From the NCBI RefSeq assembly GCF_010726085.1, contig NZ_AP022560.1, forward strand, positions 2,108,001 through 2,172,000: a stretch of DNA of 64,000 nt, written 5' to 3'. The notes under the pieces were generated by a model. It saw only the letters and a program-made list of their open reading frames with translations, was not told the DNA's origin and did no database searches. The stretch's first letter is position 1. Each line of letters begins with the position of its first letter. Both the position numbers and the translations under genes were made by a program. This DNA is from Mycolicibacterium moriokaense. GTDB lineage: Bacteria; Actinomycetota; Actinomycetes; Mycobacteriales; Mycobacteriaceae. Below, one piece after another: positions 9,879 through 19,135 of the stretch.

Positions 9879-11183
9879 ATGGCAACATCAACCTCTGTGG
9901 ATGCAACGGCTACTGAAGCCGCCGGCGTAGCGGCGAAGTCGCCGAGCCGCGTCCGGATGGTCATCGTCCTGGGGCTGATGGTTGCGCTGGGCCCGTTGAC
10001 CATCGACATGTATCTGCCCGCGCTACCCAAGATCGGCGAGGACCTCGGGGTGTCGTCGTCGGTCGCGCAGCTGACGCTCACCGGCACGCTGGCCGGTCTC
10101 GCGCTCGGGCAGCTCATCGTCGGGCCCCTGTCGGACTCGCTGGGCCGTCGCCGTCCGCTGATGGCCGGAATCGTGCTGCACATGCTGGCGTCGCTGCTGT
10201 GCCTGTTCGCGCCGAACGTGGCCGTGCTCGGGGTGGCACGCACGCTGCAGGGGGTTGGTGCCGCCGCAGCGATGGTGGTGGCGTTCGCCGTCGTCGGCGA
10301 CCTCTTCGCCGAGTCGGCCGCAGCCACGGTCATCTCGAGGATCATGCTGGTGCTCGGCGCCGCACCGGTGATCGCGCCGTCGCTCGGTGCCGTGGTGCTG
10401 CTGAAGGCGTCGTGGCATTGGGTGTTCGCGGTGCTGGTGGTCATGGCGGGGGCGCTGCTGTTGGTGGCCGCGCTGGCATTGCCGGAGACGCTGCCGGAGT
10501 CCCACCGTCGGCCGCTGCATGTGCGCAGCATCGGGACCACCTATGTCGAGGTGCTGCGTGACGTTCGCTTCGTCGTGCTGGCCCTGGTCGCCGCGCTCGG
10601 CATGTCGGGCCTGTTCGCCTATATCTCGGGCGCAGCCTTCGTACTGCAAGGCCGGTACGGACTGGATCAACAGGTCTTCGCGCTCGTGTTCGGCGCGGGG
10701 GCCTTCGCGTTGATCGGGGCGACGCAGTTCAACGTCGTGCTGTTGCGCAGGTTCCCACCGCAGCGCATCGCGCTGTGGGCGTTGGCCGCGGCGTCGGCCG
10801 CCGGCGTCGTCTTCGTCGGCCTGGCGGTGACGCACACCGGTGGACTGTTCGGCTTCGTGCTCCCCGTGTGGGCGATCCTCGCCGCGATGGGCTTGGTCAT
10901 TCCCAACGCCCCGGCGGTGGCGCTGGCCCGGCATCCCGACGCGGCAGGCACCGCGGCGGCGGTGCTCGGCGCGGCCCAGTTCGGCCTGGGCGCGGCGATC
11001 GCGCCTCTCGTGGGTGTGCTCGGCAACGACGAGCTTGCTCTCGCGGTGGTGATGACGGTCGGTATGGTGATTGCGTTGGTCGCTCTGTCGCTTACGCTGC
11101 GCTTGGGGGGCCAGCCGGCCTCCGGCCCTGAGAACAGAGCACAAGACGGCGTCATCGGCGACGCCGTCCCTGAGCCGGCCTGA
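9879..11183 (+). CDS. MFS drug exporter, Bcr/CflA (DHA1) type
   Basis: A 434-aa major facilitator with 12 predicted membrane helices. The Bcr/CflA signature TIDMYLPALPKIGEDL lies after helix 1, and the MFS loop 2-3 motif GPLSDSLGRRRPLMAG follows helix 2. Such proteins are proton-driven exporters of drugs, sulfonamides, bicyclomycin or amino-acid-like compounds; the substrate here is unknown. No close ribosome site was seen before ATG 9879. It is transcribed in the same direction as the next exporter, 81 nt away, but each may have its own promoter. Confidence 0.9.
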   Translation: MATSTSVDATATEAAGVAAKSPSRVRMVIVLGLMVALGPLTIDMYLPALPKIGEDLGVSSSVAQLTLTGTLAGLALGQLIVGPLSDSLGRRRPLMAGIVLHMLASLLCLFAPNVAVLGVARTLQGVGAAAAMVVAFAVVGDLFAESAAATVISRIMLVLGAAPVIAPSLGAVVLLKASWHWVFAVLVVMAGALLLVAALALPETLPESHRRPLHVRSIGTTYVEVLRDVRFVVLALVAALGMSGLFAYISGAAFVLQGRYGLDQQVFALVFGAGAFALIGATQFNVVLLRRFPPQRIALWALAAASAAGVVFVGLAVTHTGGLFGFVLPVWAILAAMGLVIPNAPAVALARHPDAAGTAAAVLGAAQFGLGAAIAPLVGVLGNDELALAVVMTVGMVIALVALSLTLRLGGQPASGPENRAQDGVIGDAVPEPA

Positions 11184-11264
11184 CAGTAACTCTGGCGGTT
11201 TTCCTGACTTGTCGGGATCAGCCGCCGTCCGTAGCGTCGGCTGGACGTTGAGTAATTAGTCGAT

Positions 11265-13190
11265 GTGATGGATCAGACCCTGACTCCCCGGCACGACGAC
11301 CGCGACTCCGGGATGCGGTGCGCTACGGCGAATCCGTGGCACGCCTTGTGGGCGATGCTGGTCGGCTTCTTCATGATTCTGGTCGACGCCACCATCGTCT
11401 CGGTCGCCAATCCGTCGATCATGACCGCGCTCGGCGCCAGCTACGACTCGGTCATCTGGGTGACGAGCGCCTACCTGTTGGCCTACGCGGTGCCGCTGCT
11501 CGTGGCGGGCCGGCTCGGCGACCGGTTCGGACCGAAGAACCTTTATCTGCTGGGCCTGACGCTTTTCACCATCGCGTCGCTGTGGTGCGGGCTGGCCGAC
11601 ACCATCGGCATGCTGATCGTCGCCCGCGTCGCGCAGGGCCTCGGGGCGGCGCTGCTCACGCCACAGACGCTGTCGACGATCACCCGCATCTTCCCAGCCG
11701 AGCGCCGCGGGGTGGCGATGAGTCTGTGGGGCGCGACCGCGGGCGTGGCGACCCTGGTCGGTCCATTGGCCGGCGGTGTGTTGGTCGACGGGCTCGGGTG
11801 GCAATGGATCTTTTTCGTCAACGTGCCGGTCGGCATCGTCGGTGTGGTCCTGGCGCTGCGGCTGATTCCCAATCTGGAGTCGCAGATGCAGCGTTTCGAC
11901 CTGCTCGGTATGACGCTGTCCGGGATCGGCTTGTTCATGATCGTGTTCGCCCTGCAGGAGGGGCAGTCGCATGACTGGGCGCCGTGGGTGTGGGGCACGA
12001 TCGCCGGCGGCATCGGCTTCATGGCCGCATTCCTGTTCTGGCAGTACGCCAATCCCACCGACGCTCTCGTCCCGCTGCGCATCTTCGGCGACCGCGACTT
12101 CTCGCTGTCCAATATCGGTGTCGCGACAATCGGTTTCGTCGTGACCGCGATGATCGTGCCGGTCATGTTCTACGCGCAGCAGGTGTGCGGTCTTTCGCCG
12201 ACGCGTTCGGCGTTGGTGGTTGCCCCGATGGCGATCGCATCGGGTGTGCTCGCACCGTTGGTCGGGCGGATTGTCGACAGGTCGCATCCCCGGCCCGTGA
12301 TCGGCTTCGGTTTCTCGCTGGTCGCGATCTCGATGACATGGCTGTCCTTCGAGATGACGCCGACCACCCCGATCTGGCGAATCGTGTTGCCCTTGACGGT
12401 CACCGGCGTCGGCATGGCGTTCATCTGGTCACCGCTCGCGGCGACCGCCACCCGCAATCTGCCGCCGCACCTGGCGGGCGCGGGTTCGGGCGTCTACAAC
12501 ACCACCCGCCAGGTCGGCTCGGTGCTCGGCAGTGCGGGCGTGGCGGCGTTCATGACGTGGCGCATCGGCGACGAGTTGCCGCCGATGGCTGCGGAGTTGT
12601 CAGGCGGCGACGACATGGCGATGGTGTTGCCCCCATTCCTGCAGGGGCCGTTTTCCGCCGCGATGTCGCAGACGCTGTTGCTGCCGGCGTTCATCGCATT
12701 GGTCGGCGTCGGCGCGGCGCTGTTCTTCCTCGGCTTCGGCGATCCGCGATCCACCCTGCTCGACTCCGAAAACGACGGCTACCCGGTCGATCCCGACGAC
12801 GGATTCGCGCCCGACGAAGACGACTACGTGGAGTACACGGTGGTGTGGGATGGCGACGAATCGATGGTGGCGGATTCCGTGCCAGAATCCGATACCGAGC
12901 CGGTGGAATCCCGTGTCCCGCATGAGCCCTACGACGCGTGGCGTGACGGGCCCGACCTCGATGCGCCGCGCTGGCGACAGCAGGGGAGCATCCTGGACTT
13001 CCTGCGGGCCGAGTCTCGGGTGGTTTCCGCCGAGCCGATCGGTTTCGCGCACAACGGATTCCACGTCGACAAGGAACAGCGATTCCAGCCACTGCCGCGG
13101 GTCGAGGACGATACCCCGCCCGTTGGCCGCCACTCGCGGCACCACAGATCGTCCAGCGGTCGGCGTTACCGCGACGATCCCGACGACTAG
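11265..13190 (+). CDS. MFS drug exporter, EmrB/QacA (DHA2) type, with acidic tail
   Basis: A 641-aa 14-helix major facilitator in the position of Rv1250. Motifs: [15 protein letters not shown] in helix 1, [16 protein letters not shown] in loop 2-3, and [20 protein letters not shown] in helix 4. About 510 residues form the transporter; the last roughly 130 form an acidic, disordered cytoplasmic tail rich in Asp and Glu that ends in a basic His/Arg/Ser stretch, which is longer than usual for DHA2. Start GTG 11265 or ATG 11268. The gene ends just before a large inverted repeat. Substrate unknown. Confidence 0.9.
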   Translation: MMDQTLTPRHDDRDSGMRCATANPWHALWAMLVGFFMILVDATIVSVANPSIMTALGASYDSVIWVTSAYLLAYAVPLLVAGRLGDRFGPKNLYLLGLTLFTIASLWCGLADTIGMLIVARVAQGLGAALLTPQTLSTITRIFPAERRGVAMSLWGATAGVATLVGPLAGGVLVDGLGWQWIFFVNVPVGIVGVVLALRLIPNLESQMQRFDLLGMTLSGIGLFMIVFALQEGQSHDWAPWVWGTIAGGIGFMAAFLFWQYANPTDALVPLRIFGDRDFSLSNIGVATIGFVVTAMIVPVMFYAQQVCGLSPTRSALVVAPMAIASGVLAPLVGRIVDRSHPRPVIGFGFSLVAISMTWLSFEMTPTTPIWRIVLPLTVTGVGMAFIWSPLAATATRNLPPHLAGAGSGVYNTTRQVGSVLGSAGVAAFMTWRIGDELPPMAAELSGGDDMAMVLPPFLQGPFSAAMSQTLLLPAFIALVGVGAALFFLGFGDPRSTLLDSENDGYPVDPDDGFAPDEDDYVEYTVVWDGDESMVADSVPESDTEPVESRVPHEPYDAWRDGPDLDAPRWRQQGSILDFLRAESRVVSAEPIGFAHNGFHVDKEQRFQPLPRVEDDTPPVGRHSRHHRSSSGRRYRDDPDD

Positions 13191-13199
13191 ATTTCTCTC

Positions 13200-13261
13200 C
13201 GCGAGCAGACGCGAAATCCCCCAAACACGACGCATTTTGGGGGTGTTTGCGTCTGCTCGCG
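13200..13261. repeat. Nested inverted repeat, family A copy 1
   Basis: CGCGAGCAGACGC (13200-13212) pairs perfectly with GCGTCTGCTCGCG (13249-13261). Inside it CCCCCAAA (13218-13225) pairs with TTTGGGGG (13236-13243), so the whole unit can fold into one long hairpin. It sits between two convergent genes and could serve as a bidirectional terminator. A second copy with the same outer arm lies at 58620-58678. Confidence 0.85.
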
Positions 13262-13272
13262 AGGGGCCGGGA

Positions 13273-14625
13273 CTAGCCGAACAGCACCGCGGGGTTGAGG
13301 TAGCCGGTCGGATCGAACGCCGCCTTCACCGCCCGCATCGCGGCGATGTCGGATTCGGTGCGCGACATGCCCACGTAATCCCGCTTGCGGGTGCCGACGC
13401 CGTGTTCGGAGCTGACGTTGCCGCCCAGCCGTGCGATGAGCGCCATCATCGCCGAATACAGGGCGTGTTCACGGTCGGGGTCCAGTACGCAGCGCACCAG
13501 GTTGAGATGCAGATTCCCCTCGCCGATATGGCCGAACAACACCGGGATGGCGTCCGGGGCGTGCTCGGCAACCAGCTCGACGGCTTGGGTCGCGAACTCC
13601 GCGATGGACGAAAGGGGCAGCGAGACATCGAATTTCAGCGGTGGCCCGTACACGCCGAGCACTTCGGCGATGGCCTCGCGCACCTGCCAGAGCCGCTGCT
13701 GAGCGGCCGCGTCGACGCCGACCGCGGGCTCACCGACCAGCTGAGCCTCCTCGAGCGCCTCGGCGAGCCGTTCGGTCTGGTCGGTGTCGCCGGCCAGTTC
13801 GATCAACAGCTGCCACGCGCCGTCGACGGGTGCCGACACCCCCGCGTGCTCAGCGGTCAGGACGCTGGCGCGGGCGTCGATCAACTCCAGCGCCGCGATG
13901 CCGTCCATCTCGCGGAAGCCGCGACCGGCGGCGATGAGCGAGTCCAGGTCGGCGAACCCGCATATCGCCGTGATGCGGCTCTTCGGCGCGGGATGCAGCC
14001 TCAGGTCCAGGCTGGTGATGACGCCGAGCGTGCCCTCGGCGCCGATGAACAGTGAGGCCAGGTCGTATCCGGTGTTGTCCATTCGGACCTGACTGTGGCG
14101 GCGCACGACGCTGCCGTCGGGCAGCGCCACGTCCAGGCCGATGACCTGTTCGCCCATGTTGCCGTAGCGAACCGTGCGCAGTCCGCCGGCGTTCGTCGAC
14201 GCCATGCCGCCGACGGTGGCCGAATCGCGGGCGGCCAAGTCGACACCGAACACCAGCCCGGCCGCGGACGCCGCCCGCTGCACCTCGGCGAGCGTGACGC
14301 CCGCGCCCACTCGGATCCGCCGCTCCACGACGTCGACGTCGTCGATGTCACGCAGCCGCTCGGTGGACAACAACACGTCATCGTGTTCGGGCACCGTCCC
14401 GGCCACCAGTGAGGTTCGGCCGCCCTGAACGGTGACGTATTGGCCCGCATCGCGACACTCGCGCAGCACCGCCGCGACCTCATCGGCGGAGCCGGGCCGC
14501 ACCAGCACACCCGCCCGCCCGCGGTAGCGCCCTGTGTGGTCCACGCTGCGGCTGGCGAGCACGTCGGCGTCGGCGCTGACATAGCCGGGCCCGACGATGT
14601 CGGCCAGCCGCTCGGTCAAGCTCAC
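13273..14625 (-). CDS. FAD-linked oxidase, GlcD/D-lactate dehydrogenase-like
   Basis: A 450-aa flavoprotein with an FAD-binding type 4 domain (about 35-215; VTVQGGRTSLVAG, DSATVGGMASTNAGG, FIGAEGTLGVIT) and an FAD-oxidase C-terminal domain (GHIGEGNLHLN, SSEHGVGTRKRDYVG). The family oxidises 2-hydroxy acids such as D-lactate, glycolate or 2-hydroxyglutarate. GTG 14625 overlaps the stop of the upstream nuclease-helicase gene by four nt (14622-14625), implying translational coupling to a functionally unrelated protein. A second, more distant homologue is at 29212-30579. Confidence 0.9.
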   Translation of the reverse strand: MSLTERLADIVGPGYVSADADVLASRSVDHTGRYRGRAGVLVRPGSADEVAAVLRECRDAGQYVTVQGGRTSLVAGTVPEHDDVLLSTERLRDIDDVDVVERRIRVGAGVTLAEVQRAASAAGLVFGVDLAARDSATVGGMASTNAGGLRTVRYGNMGEQVIGLDVALPDGSVVRRHSQVRMDNTGYDLASLFIGAEGTLGVITSLDLRLHPAPKSRITAICGFADLDSLIAAGRGFREMDGIAALELIDARASVLTAEHAGVSAPVDGAWQLLIELAGDTDQTERLAEALEEAQLVGEPAVGVDAAAQQRLWQVREAIAEVLGVYGPPLKFDVSLPLSSIAEFATQAVELVAEHAPDAIPVLFGHIGEGNLHLNLVRCVLDPDREHALYSAMMALIARLGGNVSSEHGVGTRKRDYVGMSRTESDIAAMRAVKAAFDPTGYLNPAVLFG

Positions 14626-17600
14626 CCCGTGGGTTTATCACACGGGGTGAGCGACAGGTACGCCCCCAGCTCGACAAGCCGATCGGGGGAGCCGGGCAGG
14701 TATTCGGTCAGCAGCGGCGACTGCACGATGACGCTGAGGTACTTCGCGCGGCTCACCGCGACGTTGAGACGATTCCGGTTGAGCAGGAATGCGATTCCGC
14801 GAGGGACGTCGTCGGCCGACGAGGCCGTCATCGAGATGAACACCACCGGCGCCTGTCTGCCCTGGAACTTGTCGACGGTGCCGACCTCGACATCCGTCAG
14901 CCCCGCGCTGTCGAGCCGCCTGCGAAGGGTCACGACCTGCGCGTTGTAAGGCGTGACGACCAGCACATGTTCCTGCGTCAGCCCCACCGTGCCTTTTTCG
15001 TCGGTCCAGGCGGTGCCGAGCAGATCGCGGATCTCGGCGACGATCGCGTCGGCTTCCTCGGGGCTGTCGGTGGAGTTCCCGGTGTGCTCGACGGTGAGTA
15101 CGCGCACCCCGGGCGGGTGTCCGGCAAGGCTGCGCGCCGCCGTCACCTCGTCGAACGACTGCAGCCTGCCGTCGTAGGACAGCCGGGACACCGCCGCGCA
15201 CACGGCCGGGTGCATGCGGAAGGACCGATCGAGGAAGTAGCCGAATTCGGCTGGCAGCGTGTGATTTCCGTCGATCAGCCAGCCCAGGGCCGACGCGTCG
15301 ACGGGTTCGGGATGGGTGCCCTGGCTGACCTGCGGCAGCTGCTGCGGGTCGCCGAGCAACAACAGGTTGTGCGCCGACGGCGCGACCGCGATGGTGTTGG
15401 CGAGGTTGTACTGGCCAGCCTCCTCTACGACCAGCAGATCGAGCGACCGTCGCGGAATCTTGTTGGCGTTGGCGAAGTCCCACGCCGTACCACCGACGAC
15501 GCAGCCCACTTTCCGATCGGCGTGGTCGGCGATGTAGCCGGCGAACTCGGAATTCTCCAGGTCGGTCCAGCCCGAGTTCACGGTGTTGAACTTCTTTGCG
15601 ACCTGGTTACCGTCGACGCCCGCGGTCAGTACGTCACGGAACAGGTTCTCGACCACCGCATGCGACTGCGCCACCACGCCGACGCGCCACGCGTGCTCGT
15701 TGACCAACCGCGCGAGCACCCTCGCCGAGGTATATGTCTTCCCGGTGCCCGGCGGCCCGTGCACCGCGAGGTAAGACGAATCGAGATCCAGCAGCGCGGC
15801 GGTCATGTCGTCGGCGATCACGCCGCTGCGGGGCAGTTCGCCGCCGCTCTTCGTGCGCGGGGGGCGTCGCAACAGGATGTCGGTGACGCCGTCGACTGGC
15901 AAGTTTGGAAGGCCCGCGGCCACCGCGAGCGCAGTTTGTTCGATGGACTCCTGCAGAGGTTTGGTGTTGAACGGCGGACCCGGTGTCAGCGCGAACGGCA
16001 ACTGATCGAAGACGTCGCCGCCCTTGGGTTGTCGTTCGATGATCAGCGCCTCGGTAGGCGCCTCGGGGTTGTCACATCCGACGACTTGCACCGTTCCGTA
16101 GCCGCGGCGGTCGGGATCGTCGGCAAGGCCTGCGGGTGCGGGCGGGTCGTACAACGCGTACATCTCTTGGCACAGTTCGCCGTTCGCGACGCCGCCGATC
16201 AGCCGCACGTGCCGTTGTGGCTTACGCGCCTTGGGCGGCTGATGCCAGTCGTTGACGATGATCGCGTTCTCGGCGATGAACACGTCGCTGTTGTCCGCCC
16301 ACTCTTCGATGGGATTGTTGACGCGGTCGAAGTGAGCCCACCAGAACGGCTTGTCCTCCCTACGGTGAAAACCCCTGGCGGCGGCCACCATTGCCACGGC
16401 GGTCTGTTCGGCGGTGCGCGGCTCTACACCGTCACCAGCGAACTTCAGCAGCTTGCGTTCGAGGTCGTCGCCCAGTTCGATGACTTCCTCGTTGCGAACC
16501 GGCTGCGGACCGCGCGGAGGGACACCGGATTCGATTGCGCGCGCCATCAACCAGTCGCGCAGGCGGCGCGTCGACCTGCAGTCGTAGACGTTGTAGTCCT
16601 CGATCTGTTTGAGCACACCCGCAGCTTCGTCGACCCGCCCCTCGTCGCGCAGCGCGCAGTAGCGCGCGTACTGCGTGATGGAATCGGCCGCCGTGGTGAC
16701 CTCGCCGCTGCGCAGCTCGTTACCCATGTACAGCGGTTCCAGCGATTTGATGCTGTAGTTCTCGGTGCCGACCCGAATGCTCTTGCGCACCAACGGGTAC
16801 AAGTCGACGAGGATGCCGTTACGCAGCAGATCGTCGATGTCGTTCTCGCCGACGCCGTACCTGCCGGCCAGCCGGAGCAACGTGCTCTTCTCGTACGCCG
16901 CGTAGTGGTAGATGTGCATTCCGGGGTATCGCTTGAGCCGCTTGCGCACCATCGCGAGAAAGTCGATCAGCGCCTGGCGTTCGCTGGCCCGGTCGTGTGC
17001 CCAGAACGGGTGGAACTCGTCGTTGACCGTGAGCACGCCCCACAGGTACTCCAGACCCCACTCCCCGCCGTCGACGGTCCACAGCGGGTCACCCTCGAAG
17101 TCGAAGAACAGGTCTCCCTTGTTGGCGTCCGGCAGCACCATCAACGGTTGCGCATCGACGACCTGATACGGCGGCTTACCGTCGATCCGCGGTGCGATCT
17201 GCAGCCGCGCCTGCTCCGTCAACGCCGCCACGGTGCGCGCCGACAGTTCGGGCACGGTCCCGGTATGAGCGGCGAGTTCGGCGACGGTGGTGATGCCCGC
17301 GTCGATAAGACGGGATCGCTGGCTGACCCGCATTCCCGCCACGAGCAACAGGTCGTCGGTGGCGCGGACCTGAATTTCGCACTCCGGGCACCGAAAACAC
17401 GCCCGCACATCCTCGTCCTCCCATGCGACCGCGGTACCGGAGGCGAGGTGGTCGTCGAGCAGCTTCTGCAGGGCGGTGCGCCTGGCTAGGTACACCGGAA
17501 GCAGTTCGTCGACGCGGTATCGGGCGGTGGCGCCGTCGCCGAGCACCAACTCGACCTCGGAGGCCACCGGTACGCCCGCACGGGTCAGCGCGTCGGCGTA

Positions 17601-18044
17601 GGCGGCGAGCTGCAGCAGCGCCTCGACCTTGACCGAGCGCGCGAGCTTGGTGTCGCGCAGCACGTACTCGTCGGAGTCCAACACCAGGAAGTCGGCGAAG
17701 CCGGCGAACCGGCCGTCGAACATCGCGGCCTGATAGATCACCGGGGCACGGCGTTCGACGGTGCGCATGGTGGCCTCGGCCGCGGCGGTCAGCCCGTCGA
17801 CGGTGTAGGGCGGCCGGCCGATGATCGCGATGTTGTCCCGGTTCGACTCGCGGAGCTCATCGAGGTGGCGCTGCTCGTGTTGGTCGCCGAGCTCGGCGGT
17901 GCGGGCGAGTAATTCGTCTTCGACGGCGACGGAGGGCCCGCGTCCCAGCTTCGCGTCGAACGCACGCAGCAGGGCGTACTCACAGCGGGCAGCCGCTGCG
18001 AGATCCGAGGCGCTGTAGATGACGCTGTCGCCGGAGACGAACAC
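14622..18044 (-). CDS. TM0106-type RecB/Cas4-like nuclease fused to RNase H-like domain and SF1 helicase
   Basis: An 1140-aa three-part protein. (1) A RecB/Cas4-like nuclease with D118, D131-x-K133 and Q145-xxx-Y149; Cys21 together with C216, C219 and C222 (CxxCxxC) matches the Fe-S cluster layout of Cas4, Dna2 and AddB. A helix-hairpin-helix-like stretch follows (about 245-258). (2) An RNase H-like exonuclease domain starting FFDFEGDP (313-320) and reaching YNVYDCRSTRRL (about 485-495). (3) A UvrD/Dna2-like superfamily 1 helicase with Walker A GPPGTGKT (763-770), Walker B VVEEAGQ (872-878), LLGDPQQLP, VDKFQGRQAP and RNRLNVAVSRAK. It is probably a DNA-processing machine for repair or defence; the biological role is unknown. 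The start ATG 18044 is the first good Met. Confidence 0.85.
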   Translation of the reverse strand: MFVSGDSVIYSASDLAAAARCEYALLRAFDAKLGRGPSVAVEDELLARTAELGDQHEQRHLDELRESNRDNIAIIGRPPYTVDGLTAAAEATMRTVERRAPVIYQAAMFDGRFAGFADFLVLDSDEYVLRDTKLARSVKVEALLQLAAYADALTRAGVPVASEVELVLGDGATARYRVDELLPVYLARRTALQKLLDDHLASGTAVAWEDEDVRACFRCPECEIQVRATDDLLLVAGMRVSQRSRLIDAGITTVAELAAHTGTVPELSARTVAALTEQARLQIAPRIDGKPPYQVVDAQPLMVLPDANKGDLFFDFEGDPLWTVDGGEWGLEYLWGVLTVNDEFHPFWAHDRASERQALIDFLAMVRKRLKRYPGMHIYHYAAYEKSTLLRLAGRYGVGENDIDDLLRNGILVDLYPLVRKSIRVGTENYSIKSLEPLYMGNELRSGEVTTAADSITQYARYCALRDEGRVDEAAGVLKQIEDYNVYDCRSTRRLRDWLMARAIESGVPPRGPQPVRNEEVIELGDDLERKLLKFAGDGVEPRTAEQTAVAMVAAARGFHRREDKPFWWAHFDRVNNPIEEWADNSDVFIAENAIIVNDWHQPPKARKPQRHVRLIGGVANGELCQEMYALYDPPAPAGLADDPDRRGYGTVQVVGCDNPEAPTEALIIERQPKGGDVFDQLPFALTPGPPFNTKPLQESIEQTALAVAAGLPNLPVDGVTDILLRRPPRTKSGGELPRSGVIADDMTAALLDLDSSYLAVHGPPGTGKTYTSARVLARLVNEHAWRVGVVAQSHAVVENLFRDVLTAGVDGNQVAKKFNTVNSGWTDLENSEFAGYIADHADRKVGCVVGGTAWDFANANKIPRRSLDLLVVEEAGQYNLANTIAVAPSAHNLLLLGDPQQLPQVSQGTHPEPVDASALGWLIDGNHTLPAEFGYFLDRSFRMHPAVCAAVSRLSYDGRLQSFDEVTAARSLAGHPPGVRVLTVEHTGNSTDSPEEADAIVAEIRDLLGTAWTDEKGTVGLTQEHVLVVTPYNAQVVTLRRRLDSAGLTDVEVGTVDKFQGRQAPVVFISMTASSADDVPRGIAFLLNRNRLNVAVSRAKYLSVIVQSPLLTEYLPGSPDRLVELGAYLSLTPCDKPTG

Positions 18045-18307
18045 GCTGCCACTGTAGGTGAGCCCTACGACACCTCTTCCGCATCACACGACCGTCTGCA
18101 AGATGACTTCTACTCGTCGTGAGTGCAATTGGCGACGGCCTCTACGGGTGGCGCAAAGCGCCTCTAGGCCAGCTTTCCCGCAGGTCGCTTCTTCTTCGGG
18201 GTGGCGGGATGCCTGAACGAAGCGGTCGTGCCCGCAGTGCGTGCCGCGCGACGACTTCGATCCTGCATACCGTTGCCGCCGACGAGACCAGGCGGAGGGG
18301 GTGCGAG
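18045..18307. other. Gene-free spacer between divergent transcription units
   Basis: This 263-nt stretch separates the nuclease-helicase gene (leftward) from the ABC operon (rightward) and should hold both promoters. No convincing gene was found; in-frame upstream extension of the permease to 18119 lacks family similarity. A small hairpin GGCGC-AAA-GCGCC is present near 18150. GGAGG (18294-18298) is the ribosome site of the permease gene. Confidence 0.5.
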
Positions 18308-19135
18308 ATGAGTCTAACGGCGCCCGCCCCCACGCGGCCGGTTCCGTCGGTTGCGGCGACGAAGCAACGGTGGTCGAGTCGCCGACTGGCCGCGGTCCTG
18401 CCGGTCATCAGCATCGTGGGCGCACTCGTCGTTTGGGACCTCGTTGTGCGCGTCGGACTCTTCTCGCCGAGTCTCCTGCCGTCACCGGCCGCCGTCGCCG
18501 AGGCGGCGCGCCAAATGCTCGAGCAAGGCACCTTGCTGGCCGATGCCGCCGCGAGCTTCCGGCGCGCGGTGTCGGGTTTCCTCCTCGGTTCGACGATCGC
18601 CATCATCGTGGCGGCTTTCACGGGACGGAGCCACATCGCCCGTGGGCTGCTCGAGCCGCTCATTCAGGTGCTGCGGCCGATACCGGCCATCGCGCTGGTT
18701 CCCCTGGCGATCTTGTGGTTCGGCATTGGCGAGGAGTCAAAGCTGTTCCTGACCACCCTCGGGGTTTTCTTCCCGGTGTGGGTCAACGCCCACGCGGGGA
18801 TCGCGTCCACCCGCGAGGACTATCTGCGCGTCGCAGCATGTGTGGGAGCGTCGCGTCGTCAGGTGTTCGGTTCGGTCGTGCTGCCGTCGGCGATGCCGTT
18901 CATCCTTACCGGCCTCCGGCAGGGCATTGCGATGTCGTTGATCCTGATCGTCGCGTCCGAGCAGGCGGGTGTCACCGAAGGATTGGGGTTCCGGCTCGAC
19001 CAGGCGCGCCTGTTCAGCCAGCCTGACCGGCTCTTTGTCTGCCTGGCCGCGCTCGGCGTCATCGGCGCTCTGACCGATCAGGTGTTCCACCGGCTTACCC
19101 GCCGTTACGTGCGCTGGTCCACGGAGCAGGCATGA
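18308..19135 (+). CDS. ABC transporter permease, NitT/TauT/SsuC type
   Basis: A 275-aa inner-membrane permease with about six helices and the BPD_transp_1 coupling segment EDYLRVAACVGASRRQVFGS followed by VLPSAMPFILTGLR. It belongs to the nitrate/sulfonate/taurine importer class. ATG 18308 is chosen for the GGAGGGG ribosome site nine nt upstream. It is the first gene of a five-gene operon; its stop overlaps the ATPase start by four nt (19132-19135). Substrate unknown; the downstream hydrolases suggest an organic amide or N-acyl compound. Confidence 0.9.
   Translation: MSLTAPAPTRPVPSVAATKQRWSSRRLAAVLPVISIVGALVVWDLVVRVGLFSPSLLPSPAAVAEAARQMLEQGTLLADAAASFRRAVSGFLLGSTIAIIVAAFTGRSHIARGLLEPLIQVLRPIPAIALVPLAILWFGIGEESKLFLTTLGVFFPVWVNAHAGIASTREDYLRVAACVGASRRQVFGSVVLPSAMPFILTGLRQGIAMSLILIVASEQAGVTEGLGFRLDQARLFSQPDRLFVCLAALGVIGALTDQVFHRLTRRYVRWSTEQA

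Noticed and set aside
14967..17489. Long open frame antisense to the nuclease-helicase
   Set aside because: Shadow of the real gene, no domain and no ribosome site.
18119..18307. Extended N-terminus of the ABC permease or an extra small gene
   Set aside because: No family similarity; strong ribosome site is at 18294-18298 for ATG 18308.
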